64,000 nt of DNA. Origin: Sesamum alatum (taxonomy: Eukaryota; Streptophyta; Magnoliopsida; Lamiales; Pedaliaceae). The DNA is taken from the NCBI GenBank assembly GCA_034509735.1, contig JACGWO010000007.1:1302001-1366000 (forward strand), given 5' to 3'. The translations under genes were made by a program, and so were the position numbers. This document shows, piece after piece, positions 42,753 through 53,489 of the stretch (its first letter is position 1; each line of letters begins with the position of its first letter). The notes under the pieces are model-generated. The model had not been told where the DNA came from. It did not search any database and saw only the letters and a list, made by a program, of their open reading frames with translations.

Positions 42753-44533
42753 TTATTGTGAATATCAATATTTAATGATCTTTATACAAAAAGAATCCCT
42801 TTTATCTTCATTTCTGTAGTTCTTTTCATCTCAACCTTTCTTCTTTTTTTTTTTTTTTTTTGTTTTGGCCGCAACATTCTCATGGAATAGTTCTATCGAA
42901 TGAAAGGTGGGATTAAAATTTTTCAATGAAAAGATGAAGGCTTTAGAGGCAGAGAATGCAGACTTGCAACGATGAAAGAATTTAATTCTTATGTTGTTGT
43001 TTATTTTTTGGATTTCATTTACTAAAGTTATTTATTTGAAGGATGTGAATGAACTGTTATTTTAGATGTAATGCACTATAGTGTTTAAGTTTCAAATGTT
43101 AATTTCTTAAGATATGTTGCTGAAAAATATGGAAGCAAAAAATGCACAAACTGTTAAAACACATGTTCAACTGAAACATGACCCCTTGACGATTTTGTGT
43201 TGTAGAAGAGGAAGACATTTTTTCCTCTTCTATTCCACGAGTTTGTTGCAGCCAAAGCCAAAAAATAAAAACAAAAACAAAAAAAGAAGGTTGAGATGAA
43301 GAGAACGAGAAAGATGAAGATAAGAAGGAAAATGAGTTTTTTGCCTTCAAAACAACTCTTATACACATTTTCCCTCCAAAAACCTGTTGCTACCAGTCAC
43401 CCCCACCCTACAATAGGTCAAACTAACAATTTTTTGGCACTTCGATTAGAATTTTAACTGCGGGACTAGTTTTACAAACAAAAGTTAAAGTATAGGACTA
43501 GTTTTGACTATTTCCAAAAATATGGGACCAAACTTGCAAATAGACCTAAAATATGAGACTAATTTTGCATTTAACTCGAGAAAAGAGGTAAAGTTGGAGC
43601 GTTTGTGAATGAAATGGTTTTGACAAACTTCAATATATTAACATTTATATCAGAAAAAAACTGCAAAAATTGGATTAAATGAGTCCATGTTTAATAATAT
43701 AAATTATAAAATTCATTTTAATTATCGACATTTGATTTTAATTTCAAAATTTATTCCCATCTTTTCAACTCACTTCCTTATAACTTTTTTCGGTTTTTTT
43801 TTCCTCTAAAAAATCATTTCACTCCTCCACTTTTCACTTTTAATTGCAATTTATCAACTTCGTGAATAAACCTAGAAGCATATAACCATTTTAATTTGAA
43901 GAATTTATCGTGGAGCAATTTTTTGATATAACTTGATTACTGGCATATTAACATAATTACTGTGAATTTAGTGAGTTTTTTGAACTTTCAGGTAAAATAT
44001 ATTTAAATAAATAAGTTGGAGAAAAGATTTTAAATAAAAAAAATATAGAGCAAAATATTAAAAAAAAAAAAGCTTCTAAAATTGAAACGGAAATAGGAAA
44101 ATAAACATGTCAGTGAAAATACTGAAAATATGGGGTGTAAAGCCCAATATTTATTCTAGTGGCTTTTAAAATGAAAAGCACGAGAAGTTCATTAAGTTTA
44201 CATAAGTTACATTTATATATCATTAATCAAGTTATTATCCAAATAATTATCTAAAATATAAATTATTTCATTAAAATGATTATATTTTTCCAATATATGT
44301 ATGAGGAAACAAATTGATATTGTTAACGAAAATATAGGACTAAAATAATTTTTTTATAAAAGAGAAAGAATTTTATAAGAGTGATTTGATAAAATCAACC
44401 ATCGAATTAACTGATTTGATTTGAGTTGAAAAGACATGAATTATTTTAAAAGTAAAATTAGATGTGGGGGGATAAAATGAATTTTATCCTAAATTTCTTT
44501 AAGTAAACAAAAATTGATGAGTACTTAAAATAA
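42753..44533. other. Gene-free spacer
   Basis: Apart from the tRNA-flank homology to about 42800, this is AT-rich DNA with poly-T runs. Open frames at 43099-43368 on both strands overlap low-complexity sequence and are not supported as genes. Confidence 0.5.
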
Positions 44534-45554
44534 GGGTGAATTACAATGACTTCTACTGAGATTTGACATGATTACAGATACTCCATTGTTGTTTCAAAAA
44601 TTATAAATATCCATTGAGGTTTGTAAATTTTAACCAAGGGCCTGAAATAGTCCATTTTGCCATTGTTTTTTTTTTTTTAAATAATACAGAAAAATCAGTT
44701 GAGACAAATCACATTATTGATCCTCCATGTAAAAAACGTAAAAAACCTCCGTCTTGCATTTTTGTCCAAATTTTTTTTAAAAATAATTCAATTTGCATAA
44801 GTGCATTTTGGAGGTCACCCATAAAAATGGATTATTTGTTAGATGATTATAAAACTCAAAGGATATTTATAATTTTGGGTTAAATACAATTTCCCCCTTG
44901 AACTATTCGTGATGTAACATTTACCCCCCTAGACTAACAAATGTAACACTTACCCCCTGGTTGGACAAAATTGTCCTCATGTCTTGAATAATTATATTAT
45001 TCATAATATAATATAGTATTGCACATTAAATCATCATCAAATTATTTTCTAACTAAAAATAATTTTTAATAAATGAAGAATTTAAATTAAAAGTGGAGTT
45101 ATAAGTTAATATATTATATATATAATATAATAGATACGCAATAAATATAATATCCCAACAACTCATCTATACTTTTAAAAAAAAATTGAAATATATATAT
45201 ATATATATATATATATGCTTAACCAAAAGTTAAACACTTTGATGAAAAAAATGAATAAATTTATTTTTATCATATTTTTTAAAGAAAAAACGGATATGTA
45301 ATTACTCATTTTTATCTAAAAAATTAAATAATTAATAGCTTAATTTTATTATCAAATTAATAATCTTTACATGAATTTTTTTTTTGTGTATTTACTGTAC
45401 TCATTCATTACTTAAATTTGAGTCCGTAAAATATAATAAAATTTGAGCCTTTAACTTATTACTTTTATTTCACTTTATTATAATCAAAATAATTTTTTTC
45501 CAATATAAAAAATTAAATGCAAAAGTGCTAAAGAAAAGGAATCCTTTTGATTAA

Positions 45555-45585
<31 letters not shown>

Positions 45586-45770
45586 ATATAAGGACAATAT
45601 TATCCAAATATTTAATTTTAGGGCGAAAGTGTTACATTTGTTAATTTAAGGAGTAAATGTTACATCAAGAATAATTCAGGAGGCAAAGTGTCTTTAACCC
45701 TATAATTTTTAAAATAACGAGAGAGTATTCATAATTATGTCGAATGTAAAAAGGTCTTTATAATTTACCT
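44534..45770. mobile_element. MULE-like MITE, outer element of a nested pair
   Basis: Ends GGGTGAATTACAATGAC and TCTTTATAATTTACCTC with a perfect 9-bp duplication TTAAAATAA on both sides (44525-44533, 45771-45779). It is interrupted at 44877-45700 by another element; without that it is about 410 bp, like its relatives. Confidence 0.88.
44877..45700. mobile_element. 824-bp TIR element nested in a MITE
   Basis: Begins GGGTTAAATACAATTTCCCC and ends AAAGTGTCTTTAACCC, with arms such as GATGTAACATTTACC / GTAAATGTTACATC. The 9-mer TATAATTTT flanks it (44868-44876, 45701-45709). The interior is AT-rich without an ORF. Confidence 0.88.
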
Positions 45771-45895
45771 CTTAAAATAAACCCCTGAAATTAAATGAAA
45801 CATTTGATCAATACCAAAAAATCACAATTCTCAATCTACGGGGGCAAATTCGTAATGTCATATCCTACAAGAGGGGCTGCCCTCAAAACCCTGTC

Positions 45896-45902
45896 GTTTA
45901 AC
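45896..45902 (+). promoter_or_regulatory. Telo-box-like AAACCCT upstream of NAA50
   Basis: AAACCCT is the telo-box found in promoters of many growth- and translation-related plant genes. It is 233 bp upstream of the NAA50 ATG, near the likely start of transcription. A 5'-UTR intron probably runs from about 45964 to 46090. Confidence 0.4.
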
Positions 45903-46128
45903 CTGTGTTAGCCCCCATTGCCATCTCCTTCCGCAGAACTTCCTCAACTCTTCTTCCCCGCCGGGTAAAACTTTCTCTCTCTACATATACATACACAACA
46001 ATATATACATACACGCCTCTATCACCCTATAATGTTTAGTTTCATCTAATCTTTCTCTGTTTCTATCCGACATTCCATTCCGTACTTGCAGATTGATAAT
46101 TCTGATTGGGAGAAATCAGGTGACCAGA

Positions 46129-48700
46129 ATGGGGGCAGGAGGAAGAGAAGTGTCGATTTCACTGGACGGTGTGAGGGACAAGAATTTGATGCAGCTCAAG
46201 AAGCTCAACACTGCCCTCTTCCCCGTTCGGTACAACGATAAATACTACGCTGATGCTCTGGCCTCCGGTGAATTCACCAAATTAGGTCTGTTTCACTTCT
46301 GGGTTTTCTTTTCTTCGCGTTTTTGCGGTTTCTTAATTTGGAATTTCGGGCATGTGAGAGTTTCTGGGTTTTGGGTTCTTTGTGTTTTGAGGGTGTGGGG
46401 CATGTGACTATTGGGAAAAGATGCTGAGTAAACAATTATTGCAATTGATATCTAATGTTCTGCCTTGAGTCTTATAAAGATGTTAACTTCATTGATGTTT
46501 CACAGATTTGGTTAGGAGTTTTAACTCATAAGTGGGAAGAATGGTTGTTTGTTTCCCTTTGGAAAGGATTTCTGTTGTGGGTTTTGAGTGAGGTGCTCAT
46601 TTTGTGTTTTTCTTTCATTGGTTTGGGATCTTGGTTCTGCTTTATAGGTAAAAGTGTATTCTTCTGATTGTTGTGTGATATTTCCATTGGATTTCAGACT
46701 AATTCTCATGTGAGGCAATTAGGAAAAAAGTCTTTGCTACTTCTTATGTTATTACATTGTTATTCTGGTTCTGGATTTTGGTTAAAAGTGAAATAGTTAT
46801 GACTTCCTCATCTGGAGACGGCGTTGTGGTGTAGTAAAGGAAATTGCTATTTTAGTCTGATGCGTAGCTGTTTTAGTTGAGGATTTAACATTTTAATGGG
46901 ACCAACTCCAAATGATCCCACATTCAAAGTCAAAATACTGGTACTTTCATCAACTTTGATATCTAGAGATGATTTGGAAGACAAATGATCAGATTCAGAA
47001 GCTATATTTGGTTGCTGCTAACTTCGAACCAGGAACAGGAAAGTGATCTGTTGTAGGTGGCAGGCATTGATTATATTCGTTTTGACACCATATGGTTTTA
47101 GTATTTACATACTTTCTGCCCTTCCGAAGAACCACAGCAAAAGAACACCAGTGGTCCTTTGTATCCAATTACTATTATAGTCCTCTTGCATTCATGACCC
47201 GTCATCCAATTCACCTTCAAGTTAAGAAAATCCCATAAATTACCAGCAACTTAGCCGATTGGAATACAGGAAGATTATGAAAAAACATACCATGAGAACA
47301 AGGTGCTTTTATAGTTAAAAGATATGTTGATTTGTTCTTAGAATATATTTGCTAGGAATAGAAGAGCAAGAATAAAAATGATTCATGCAGATTTTGAGGC
47401 TTTTATGTAACAGATGAAGTTTGTCCTTGAAAGTATAGTAGCAGATAATATAATATGAAAAGAAAATTGGAATAGTTACAAAAATAGTCGACACTAGCTA
47501 TCAGAGAACACTCAATGCGTGTGCATAACTTAAATTTTTCATTATATTTATTTAATTATGTGAAAGAGAACAAAAAATAAAATAAAGAACAGATCAGAAA
47601 TAATAATTTCTTAAATAGTTTTTATTATTATTTTTTAAATGTGCATGAACAGAATATTATGGATAGAAAAACTTAAAGAGGTGGCAACTTTTTGTAAGAA
47701 TAAGTATTCTTGAGGGCATTTTAGAAATTAGTCGATATGCGTTTTGACAACCAAAGGTGGTTCCTCTAATCCCCTTAGGCCCTTACACTATGATTTCCTA
47801 CATGTCTCATGATCTTGATTTATGTTTCTAAGAGATTATTCATACATTTCTAATCTTGAATGTTTTGCCTTTTCAGCCTATTACTGTGACATCTGTGTTG
47901 GCTCTATTGCATGCCGCCTTGAGAAGAAGGAAGGTGGTGCTGTTCGTGTTTACATAATGACGTTGGGTGTTTTGGCTCCATATCGTGGGTTAGGTGTTGG
48001 TATGTTATCTGCTTTTCTTCCTTGAAACTTATTCACAAATATGAAGCTGGTTAGATTTTAAAAGCTAAATTGGTGAAAACTTGGTCATACCAACGTTGGT
48101 GATGTTTTCCAATAAATATGAAATTCCTTGAAGAATTTTCTTTGGTGCTTATATGATACACAACCTTCATCAGGGGGAGGGGTGGAGAATGGGGGTCAGG
48201 TAACAAGTGAGTAATAATATTGAGGACATCATTTCTTCAATTTCAGTCTTGATCTTCCACTGTAACTGGCTATTACTTTGTAATCGGTATCAGTATCAAT
48301 ATCAGTGATAGTACCTAAGACTTTCAACGAGCCAGTTTCCCCTTCTTGATTAAATTGCTATGGACAGTTGAAGAAACTAAGTTCCAATGTTATCTGCCCT
48401 CTTCTTCTGTCGACTCTAAAGTCTTCTATTTGAAGAAAAATCTTCACTATGAGCTGATATCCCTCTCCTGGATGTGGCATAGGTACGAAGCTGTTGAATC
48501 ATGTGCTTGATCTTTGCATGAAGCAGAACATTGGCGAGGTCTACTTGCACGTGCAGACAAACAACGAGGAAGCCATCAAGTTCTACAAGAAATTCGGATT
48601 TGAAATCACAGAAACAATCCACAACTATTACACAAATATTACCCCGCCAGATTGCTATGTGGTTACCAAGTTCGTCGCCCAACCTCAAACAAAGAAATAA
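46129..48700 (+). CDS. NAA50: N-terminal acetyltransferase NAA50
   Basis: Three exons, 46129-46285, 47877-47999 and 48483-48700 (stop TAA), with GT-AG introns and matching phases, give 165 residues. NAA50 is a GNAT-fold enzyme of the NatE activity, associated with the NatA complex. It acetylates N-terminal methionine and some lysines using acetyl-CoA. Motifs: an N-terminal segment with LFPVRYNDKYY (30-40, peptide binding), VGSIACRLE (60-68), YIMTLGVLAPYRG (78-90) with the acetyl-CoA loop R89-x-x-G92-x-G94, then LYLHVQT-like VYLHVQTNNEEAIKFYKKFG and a C-terminal NYYTNITPPDCYVV. The length and wording match plant NAA50 throughout. Intron 1 is long (1591 bp). No break is seen. Confidence 0.95.
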
Positions 48701-49259
48701 TAGCTTGGAATTAGTTTTTCTTTATTGATTGCTACCTCTTTCAACTCATCGACACTAATCTTTATCCAGTTTTGGAATCTGAAGACTGTTGAGTTATCAT
48801 TCATTATTCATTAGTAATGGTCGAAGGGAGTCAAAGGAATTACTTTGTCTGTTTTTGGAGGGTCCAAATCCTGGTAACTTGCCTGAATTTTACAGGACTC
48901 CGCCATTGGGTTTTTCTTTGTATAAGAATACAACTGCTGTTCATTGTAGAGATGCTTAAGTTAAACCAAAAACTGTGATTGATATCTCTCTGTTGACAGA
49001 AAAGCGTGCTTTCACATCCTTACAGATCCATAGGGATTTCAACTCTTATCACATTTTCCAAATCTATTACATGTATAATAATGGTACAAGTTGAATTTTC
49101 TATTGCAAATTGTATTTCATTTTCTACTCTATTCAATATATGCCTGTCACGTGTATAAAGATGACATCATATATTTTATTTAAGAAAATCTTTTATATAT
49201 GTTGTGTTGACTTATCACATTTGGACAAGGCTTATCCTTACAAAAGTTCTTTCAGCTTA
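48701..49259 (+). other. NAA50 3' UTR and spacer
   Basis: The first 300 bases or so are probably 3' UTR; the rest is spacer without a supported gene. Confidence 0.45.
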
Positions 49260-50150
49260 GGGAGTGTTTGCGAGAACTTTTATTTTTACAAAAGTGATTT
49301 TTACAGAAAACGTTGGAAGTTGTAGCAGAATCAAAAATGGGTAGTGTTTGTAAAAAAAAGTGAAAAGCAGATGAAAGCTAAATTGGTAGTATTTGGGAGA
49401 AAAACACTTTTAAAACACGTTTAATGGATTAAAGATCATTTTGTCCCCATATATCAAACAGATGCTATTTTGCCTTAATATTTGCACTTATTTCTTGATT
49501 ATAATAATTATTTTTCTTCAAAAATAATAATTTTTATTTCAATTAGTATATCTCATATTTAATTTTTTATAAAATGATTATAACTTATATTATTAAATAT
49601 TCAATATTAATAGAAAAACTGGATGTTTAGTTCAATAATGTTTCAATTATGTAATATAATTGTTCATTCATACACAATAAATAAACTTACAATATTGACA
49701 AAATAATAATTATTTTTAATTAATACTAACAATTTAATTTATATTTTGCTATGATTTAGGAATGATATCATATAATATAGAAAATAAAATAGTAAAATTT
49801 TAAAATATTAAACATGTGAAATTATAAATTTTGTTAGTTATAAATTATTCAAAGTATTTAAAATTTCTAACATCAACTTTAGATGAGCAATTTTAAAAAT
49901 ACATTAAAAAGGATAAAATCGAATTAAAATTATTATAATGAGGGTAAAGTAGTCTAAAAAGAAGTTAAAATTTATTTACAAAAAAGCTAAAGCAGCTAGA
50001 AGCACCCCCTAAGGTGCTTTCAGTTTTTGGCTTAAAAGTGCTTTCCGTAACAGTTTTAGAAGCAGAAGTTGGCATCCCAAACACCTCAAAAGTACTTTTC
50101 AGCGTCCAGAAGCTAAAAAGCGTTTTTTCAAAGCGAACTCAAACACTCCC
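49260..50150. mobile_element. TIR element with GGGAGTGTTTG ends (hAT-like)
   Basis: The left end GGGAGTGTTTGCGAGAAC is the inverted complement of the right end (GCGAACTCAAACACTCCC). Subterminal AAAAGTG / CACTTTT phrases repeat inside each end. The middle is AT-rich without an ORF. TIRs of this type are common in plant hAT MITEs. The expected 8-bp duplication could not be fixed, so the class is tentative. Confidence 0.65.
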
Positions 50151-50401
50151 TTAGTTTGTGTGATTAGACATAACTAATTTCATCAAATCAAGATTTAGTT
50201 TTGAATTACCGTATCATTAATTACTCAATTAATAATAATAATCATAATACAAATGAAAGTTCTTGGATATGAAATGATACACTGAAAATAATCTATGGTT
50301 TGAGATAAAATCGTCGCGTGCACTCACATAAACTCTTTACATTGTCCGCACACAGCGTCAGGTGAGTATTATTGACCCATATACCTCAATTCTTTCTAAT
50401 C

Positions 50402-50405
<4 letters not shown>

Positions 50406-50450
<45 letters not shown>
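50406..50450 (+). repeat. (CT)n tract in the KCS leader/promoter
   Basis: A 45-base CT tract upstream of the KCS 5' leader, a usual position for plant CT-rich promoter or leader elements. A splice acceptor (TTTTTGGCCAG, ending 50977) ahead of the ATG suggests a 5'-UTR intron. Confidence 0.85.
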
Positions 50451-50452
<2 letters not shown>

Positions 50453-51001
50453 CTCAGACATTGATTTCTTGGAAGAATTCATCATCGTCAATGCGAAAAG
50501 GTTAGCTGCATTTGATCTGTGCATATCTTTAAAGGCCTGTGTGCGATAATCACTTCCTGGGTATTTTGTTTATGGTTATCTTTTAGCCTGAATGTCGATG
50601 GTGAAATCCATATATGATAATCAAGTTGAAATCTTTGGTCATCGTGTGCATGTTAATATAATGGGTCTTTAATTTGTAGGTAGTTTCTGAATTCTGCAGC
50701 TATATTATGAGCGTTCGAGTAAGAAAGGTTATTTAGAGAAAAAGATTGGATTTTGATCACTTATCTGGATAAATCTGAGATACTGTTTTCTTCTTCGAAA
50801 TCCCTTTGTGTCTAGAACAAACTCCCAATTTTAATGATTAAAATTTCATCATAATCCGAGTGATAGAACTTAAATGTGCTGGGGAACGGTATGAAAATGT
50901 TGCATAACTGTCTGAATTCAGATTTATGATGTCGTGGTATCTCATATGTCTGAACTGCATCATTCTTTTTGGCCAGAGAGTCAAAGATCAAGCTGTCGAA
51001 A

Positions 51002-52534
51002 ATGACTGAACTGGAAGCAACTACGCCCTTAGTTCCGCCCTCTAAACGAACGCTCCCTGATTTCAAAGGATCCGTAAAGTTGAAGTATGTGAAGCTCGGA
51101 TATCATTACCTCATCACACATGGAATGTACCTGTTCTTGTTTCCTCTGGTGGTGGTTGTTGCAGCACATTTGTCCACATTTTCACTCCAGGATCTTTCAG
51201 TTCTTTGGGAGCATCTCAGATTCAATCTTGTATCTGTCATCGTTTGCTCGACTCTGTTGGTCTTTTTGTCGACTGTTTATTTCCTCAGACATCCTCACGC
51301 TGTGTACCTGGTGAACTTCTCGTGTTATAAGCCTGAAGATGATAGGAAATGCACTAGGAAGATTTTTATGGAGAGATCAGGGCTGACAGGTACGTTTACT
51401 AGCGAAAATCTTGAGTTCCAGAGGAAAATTCTTGAAAGATCAGGCCTTGGTGAGTCGACGTATCTGCCTGAGGCTGTGCTAAGAGTACCGCCAAATCCCT
51501 GCATGGCTGAAGCAAGAAAGGAAGCTGAAACCGTGATGTTTGGTGCAATAGACGAGCTTCTTGCTAAAACGGCTTTGAAACCGAAAGACATAGGAATTTT
51601 GATTGTGAATTGCAGTCTTTTCAATCCCACACCTTCCTTATCTGCTATGGTTATCAACCATTACAAGCTCAGAGGGAACATAATTAGTTATAATCTTGGT
51701 GGAATGGGTTGCAGTGCTGGTCTGATCTCGATCGATCTTGCTAAAGATCTTCTACAGGTACACCCCGGAACGTATGCTCTAGTGATCAGCATGGAGAATA
51801 TAACCCTGAATTGGTATTTTGGCAATGAGAGATCCATGCTGGTTTCGAATTGCCTCTTTCGTCTCGGGGGTGTTGCCATTTTGCTGTCGAATAAAAGATC
51901 TGACCGGTGGAGATCAAAGTACCGGTTGGTCCATACTGTCAGAACCCACAAAGGTTCTGATGACAAATGTTTCTCCTGCGTCACACAGATGGAGGATCCC
52001 ACGGGGAGAGTTGGAGTTTCTCTGTCGAAGGATTTGATGGCAGTTGCTGGTGATGCCTGAAAGACCAACATTACGACGTTAGGCCCTCTCGTGCTCCCGA
52101 CTTCTGAACAGCTGCTTTTCTTTGCCACCTTGGTGGGCAGAAAGCTTTTCAAGATGAAACTGAAACCTTACATCCCGGATTTCAAACTGGCTTTTGAACA
52201 CTTCTGCATTCATGCCGGTGGAAGGGCTGTGCTGGATGAGTTGGAGAAGAACCTCAACTTGTCGGAGTGGCATATGGAGCCGTCAAGAATGACGCTGTAT
52301 CGGTTTGGCAACACGTCGAGCAGCTCTCTCTGGTACGAATTGGCTTATTCTGAAGCCAAAGGTAGGATTAAGAGGGGAGATAGAATTTGGCAGATAGCCT
52401 TTGGTTCAGGCTTCAAATGCAACAGTGCAGTCTGGAAAGCTCTTAGGACTATAAATCCAGCCAAGGAGAAGAACCCTTGGATTGATGAAATTCATCAGTT
52501 TCCTGTAGAAGTCCCTAAGTTCTCAACTATCTAA
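51002..52534 (+). pseudogene. KCS: 3-ketoacyl-CoA synthase with in-frame premature stop
   Basis: A single exon of 510 codons plus the stop encodes a beta-ketoacyl-CoA synthase, the ER condensing enzyme that adds malonyl-CoA to acyl-CoA to make very-long-chain fatty acids for wax, suberin and sphingolipids. Start chosen at 51002 (MTELEATT). Two N-terminal membrane segments (GMYLFLFPLVVVVAA at 41-55; about 76-94) are followed by VYLVNFSCYKP. The catalytic residues are C237 (GGMGCSAG), H404 ([10 protein letters not shown]) and N437 (RFGNTSSSS), with normal family spacing. Codon 353 is TGA (52058-52060) where relatives have leucine ([13 protein letters not shown]). The frame continues on both sides and the rest is intact. 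As read, the product stops at 352 residues and loses His and Asn. Alternatives are a base error or a recent null allele. A SINE sits at the stop codon. Confidence 0.9.
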
Positions 52535-52543
52535 CACTCTTTG

Positions 52544-52792
52544 GGCCGATGAAATCTAGCTCAATTGACAAAGTTGAGGCCTTATGATCATAAGATCATG
52601 GGTTTGAACTCACCAACGTGTGGGATGTTATTTTACTTTAATAGTAGTTGTTAATTAGATGTAGTTATCTGATATTGATGATTAGCATATGATTGTTAGA
52701 GTCATCGATAATTGTTAGATACAAATATTTGATACTACAACCAATGTACTCAAAAAATAGTAATTCATTGTTTTCATTTAAAAAGAAAAAAG
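52544..52792 (+). mobile_element. tRNA-derived SINE with 11-bp target duplication at the KCS stop codon
   Basis: The head has an A-box region TAGCTCAATTGAC and a B-box region GGGTTTGAACTC. The body matches the copy at 17270-17530 and the tail is A-rich (TTTAAAAAGAAAAAAG). The 11-mer AACACTCTTTG flanks it exactly (52533-52543, 52793-52803). The left copy begins inside the KCS TAA codon. Confidence 0.9.
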
Positions 52793-52803
52793 AACACTCT
52801 TTG

Positions 52804-53489
52804 CATATGGAGAGAGTACTTATTGCAATTACCTTTTCCTTTTCTTATTCCATTTGTTCATAGCTCATTTTAGGTGGAGTGTGGTGGTAGGAGGAACTGG
52901 TTCTAAGGATGTTTGTTGAGTTTGAAACACCTGGTAAGGAATTCTTGATCATTGCCTTTAATTCTAAAAGTATGTTGATCTCAAGTGTTTAACACTGATT
53001 GAAAGTTGGATACCATGTTGATTATATGACTGGGTTATACCTGAAAGTTGGAGCTCCAGATGCAACACATCTATCTATAGAAACAAGCAACAAGATCCCA
53101 TATAAAAAAAAAAAAAAAGATCAAACACGATTGCTAAAATACCCGAAAACCCTACTGCAAGAAACTAAAACGGCGACAAAATACTTGCAACAAGGACCTG
53201 ATCAGAGGAGTATGTAAGAAGATACATACAACGACGATGCTAATAACATAATTAACATAAAACAAACACTACTAATCCATGTTGGATGAGTGCAGTTATT
53301 AAATACATGTGAAATGATATCCTACGCCCGGAAATATCTTAGAAACTCTTTGAATAGATACCAATCAGCCATTCTTGGATTCATGACATGCCACGAATAA
53401 AACATGTAAAAATGTAGACAGCCTAAGCCTAAAACCTTAAACCGAAAGCATCTTTTGATTGCCCGAATGGGAGGAAGGATATGAGAAGT
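52804..53489. other. KCS 3' flank to H2A.Z 3' flank
   Basis: A convergent interval. 53220-53489 is the likely 3' UTR of the H2A.Z gene on the minus strand. I see no further gene. Confidence 0.5.

Noticed and set aside
43099..43368. Hydrophobic/serine-phenylalanine-rich open frames on both strands
   Set aside because: Low-complexity sequence, opposite-strand overlap and no homology recognised.
52058..52060. Selenocysteine or programmed readthrough at the KCS TGA
   Set aside because: Flowering plants lack selenocysteine insertion, and relatives have leucine here; a mutation or base error is simpler.
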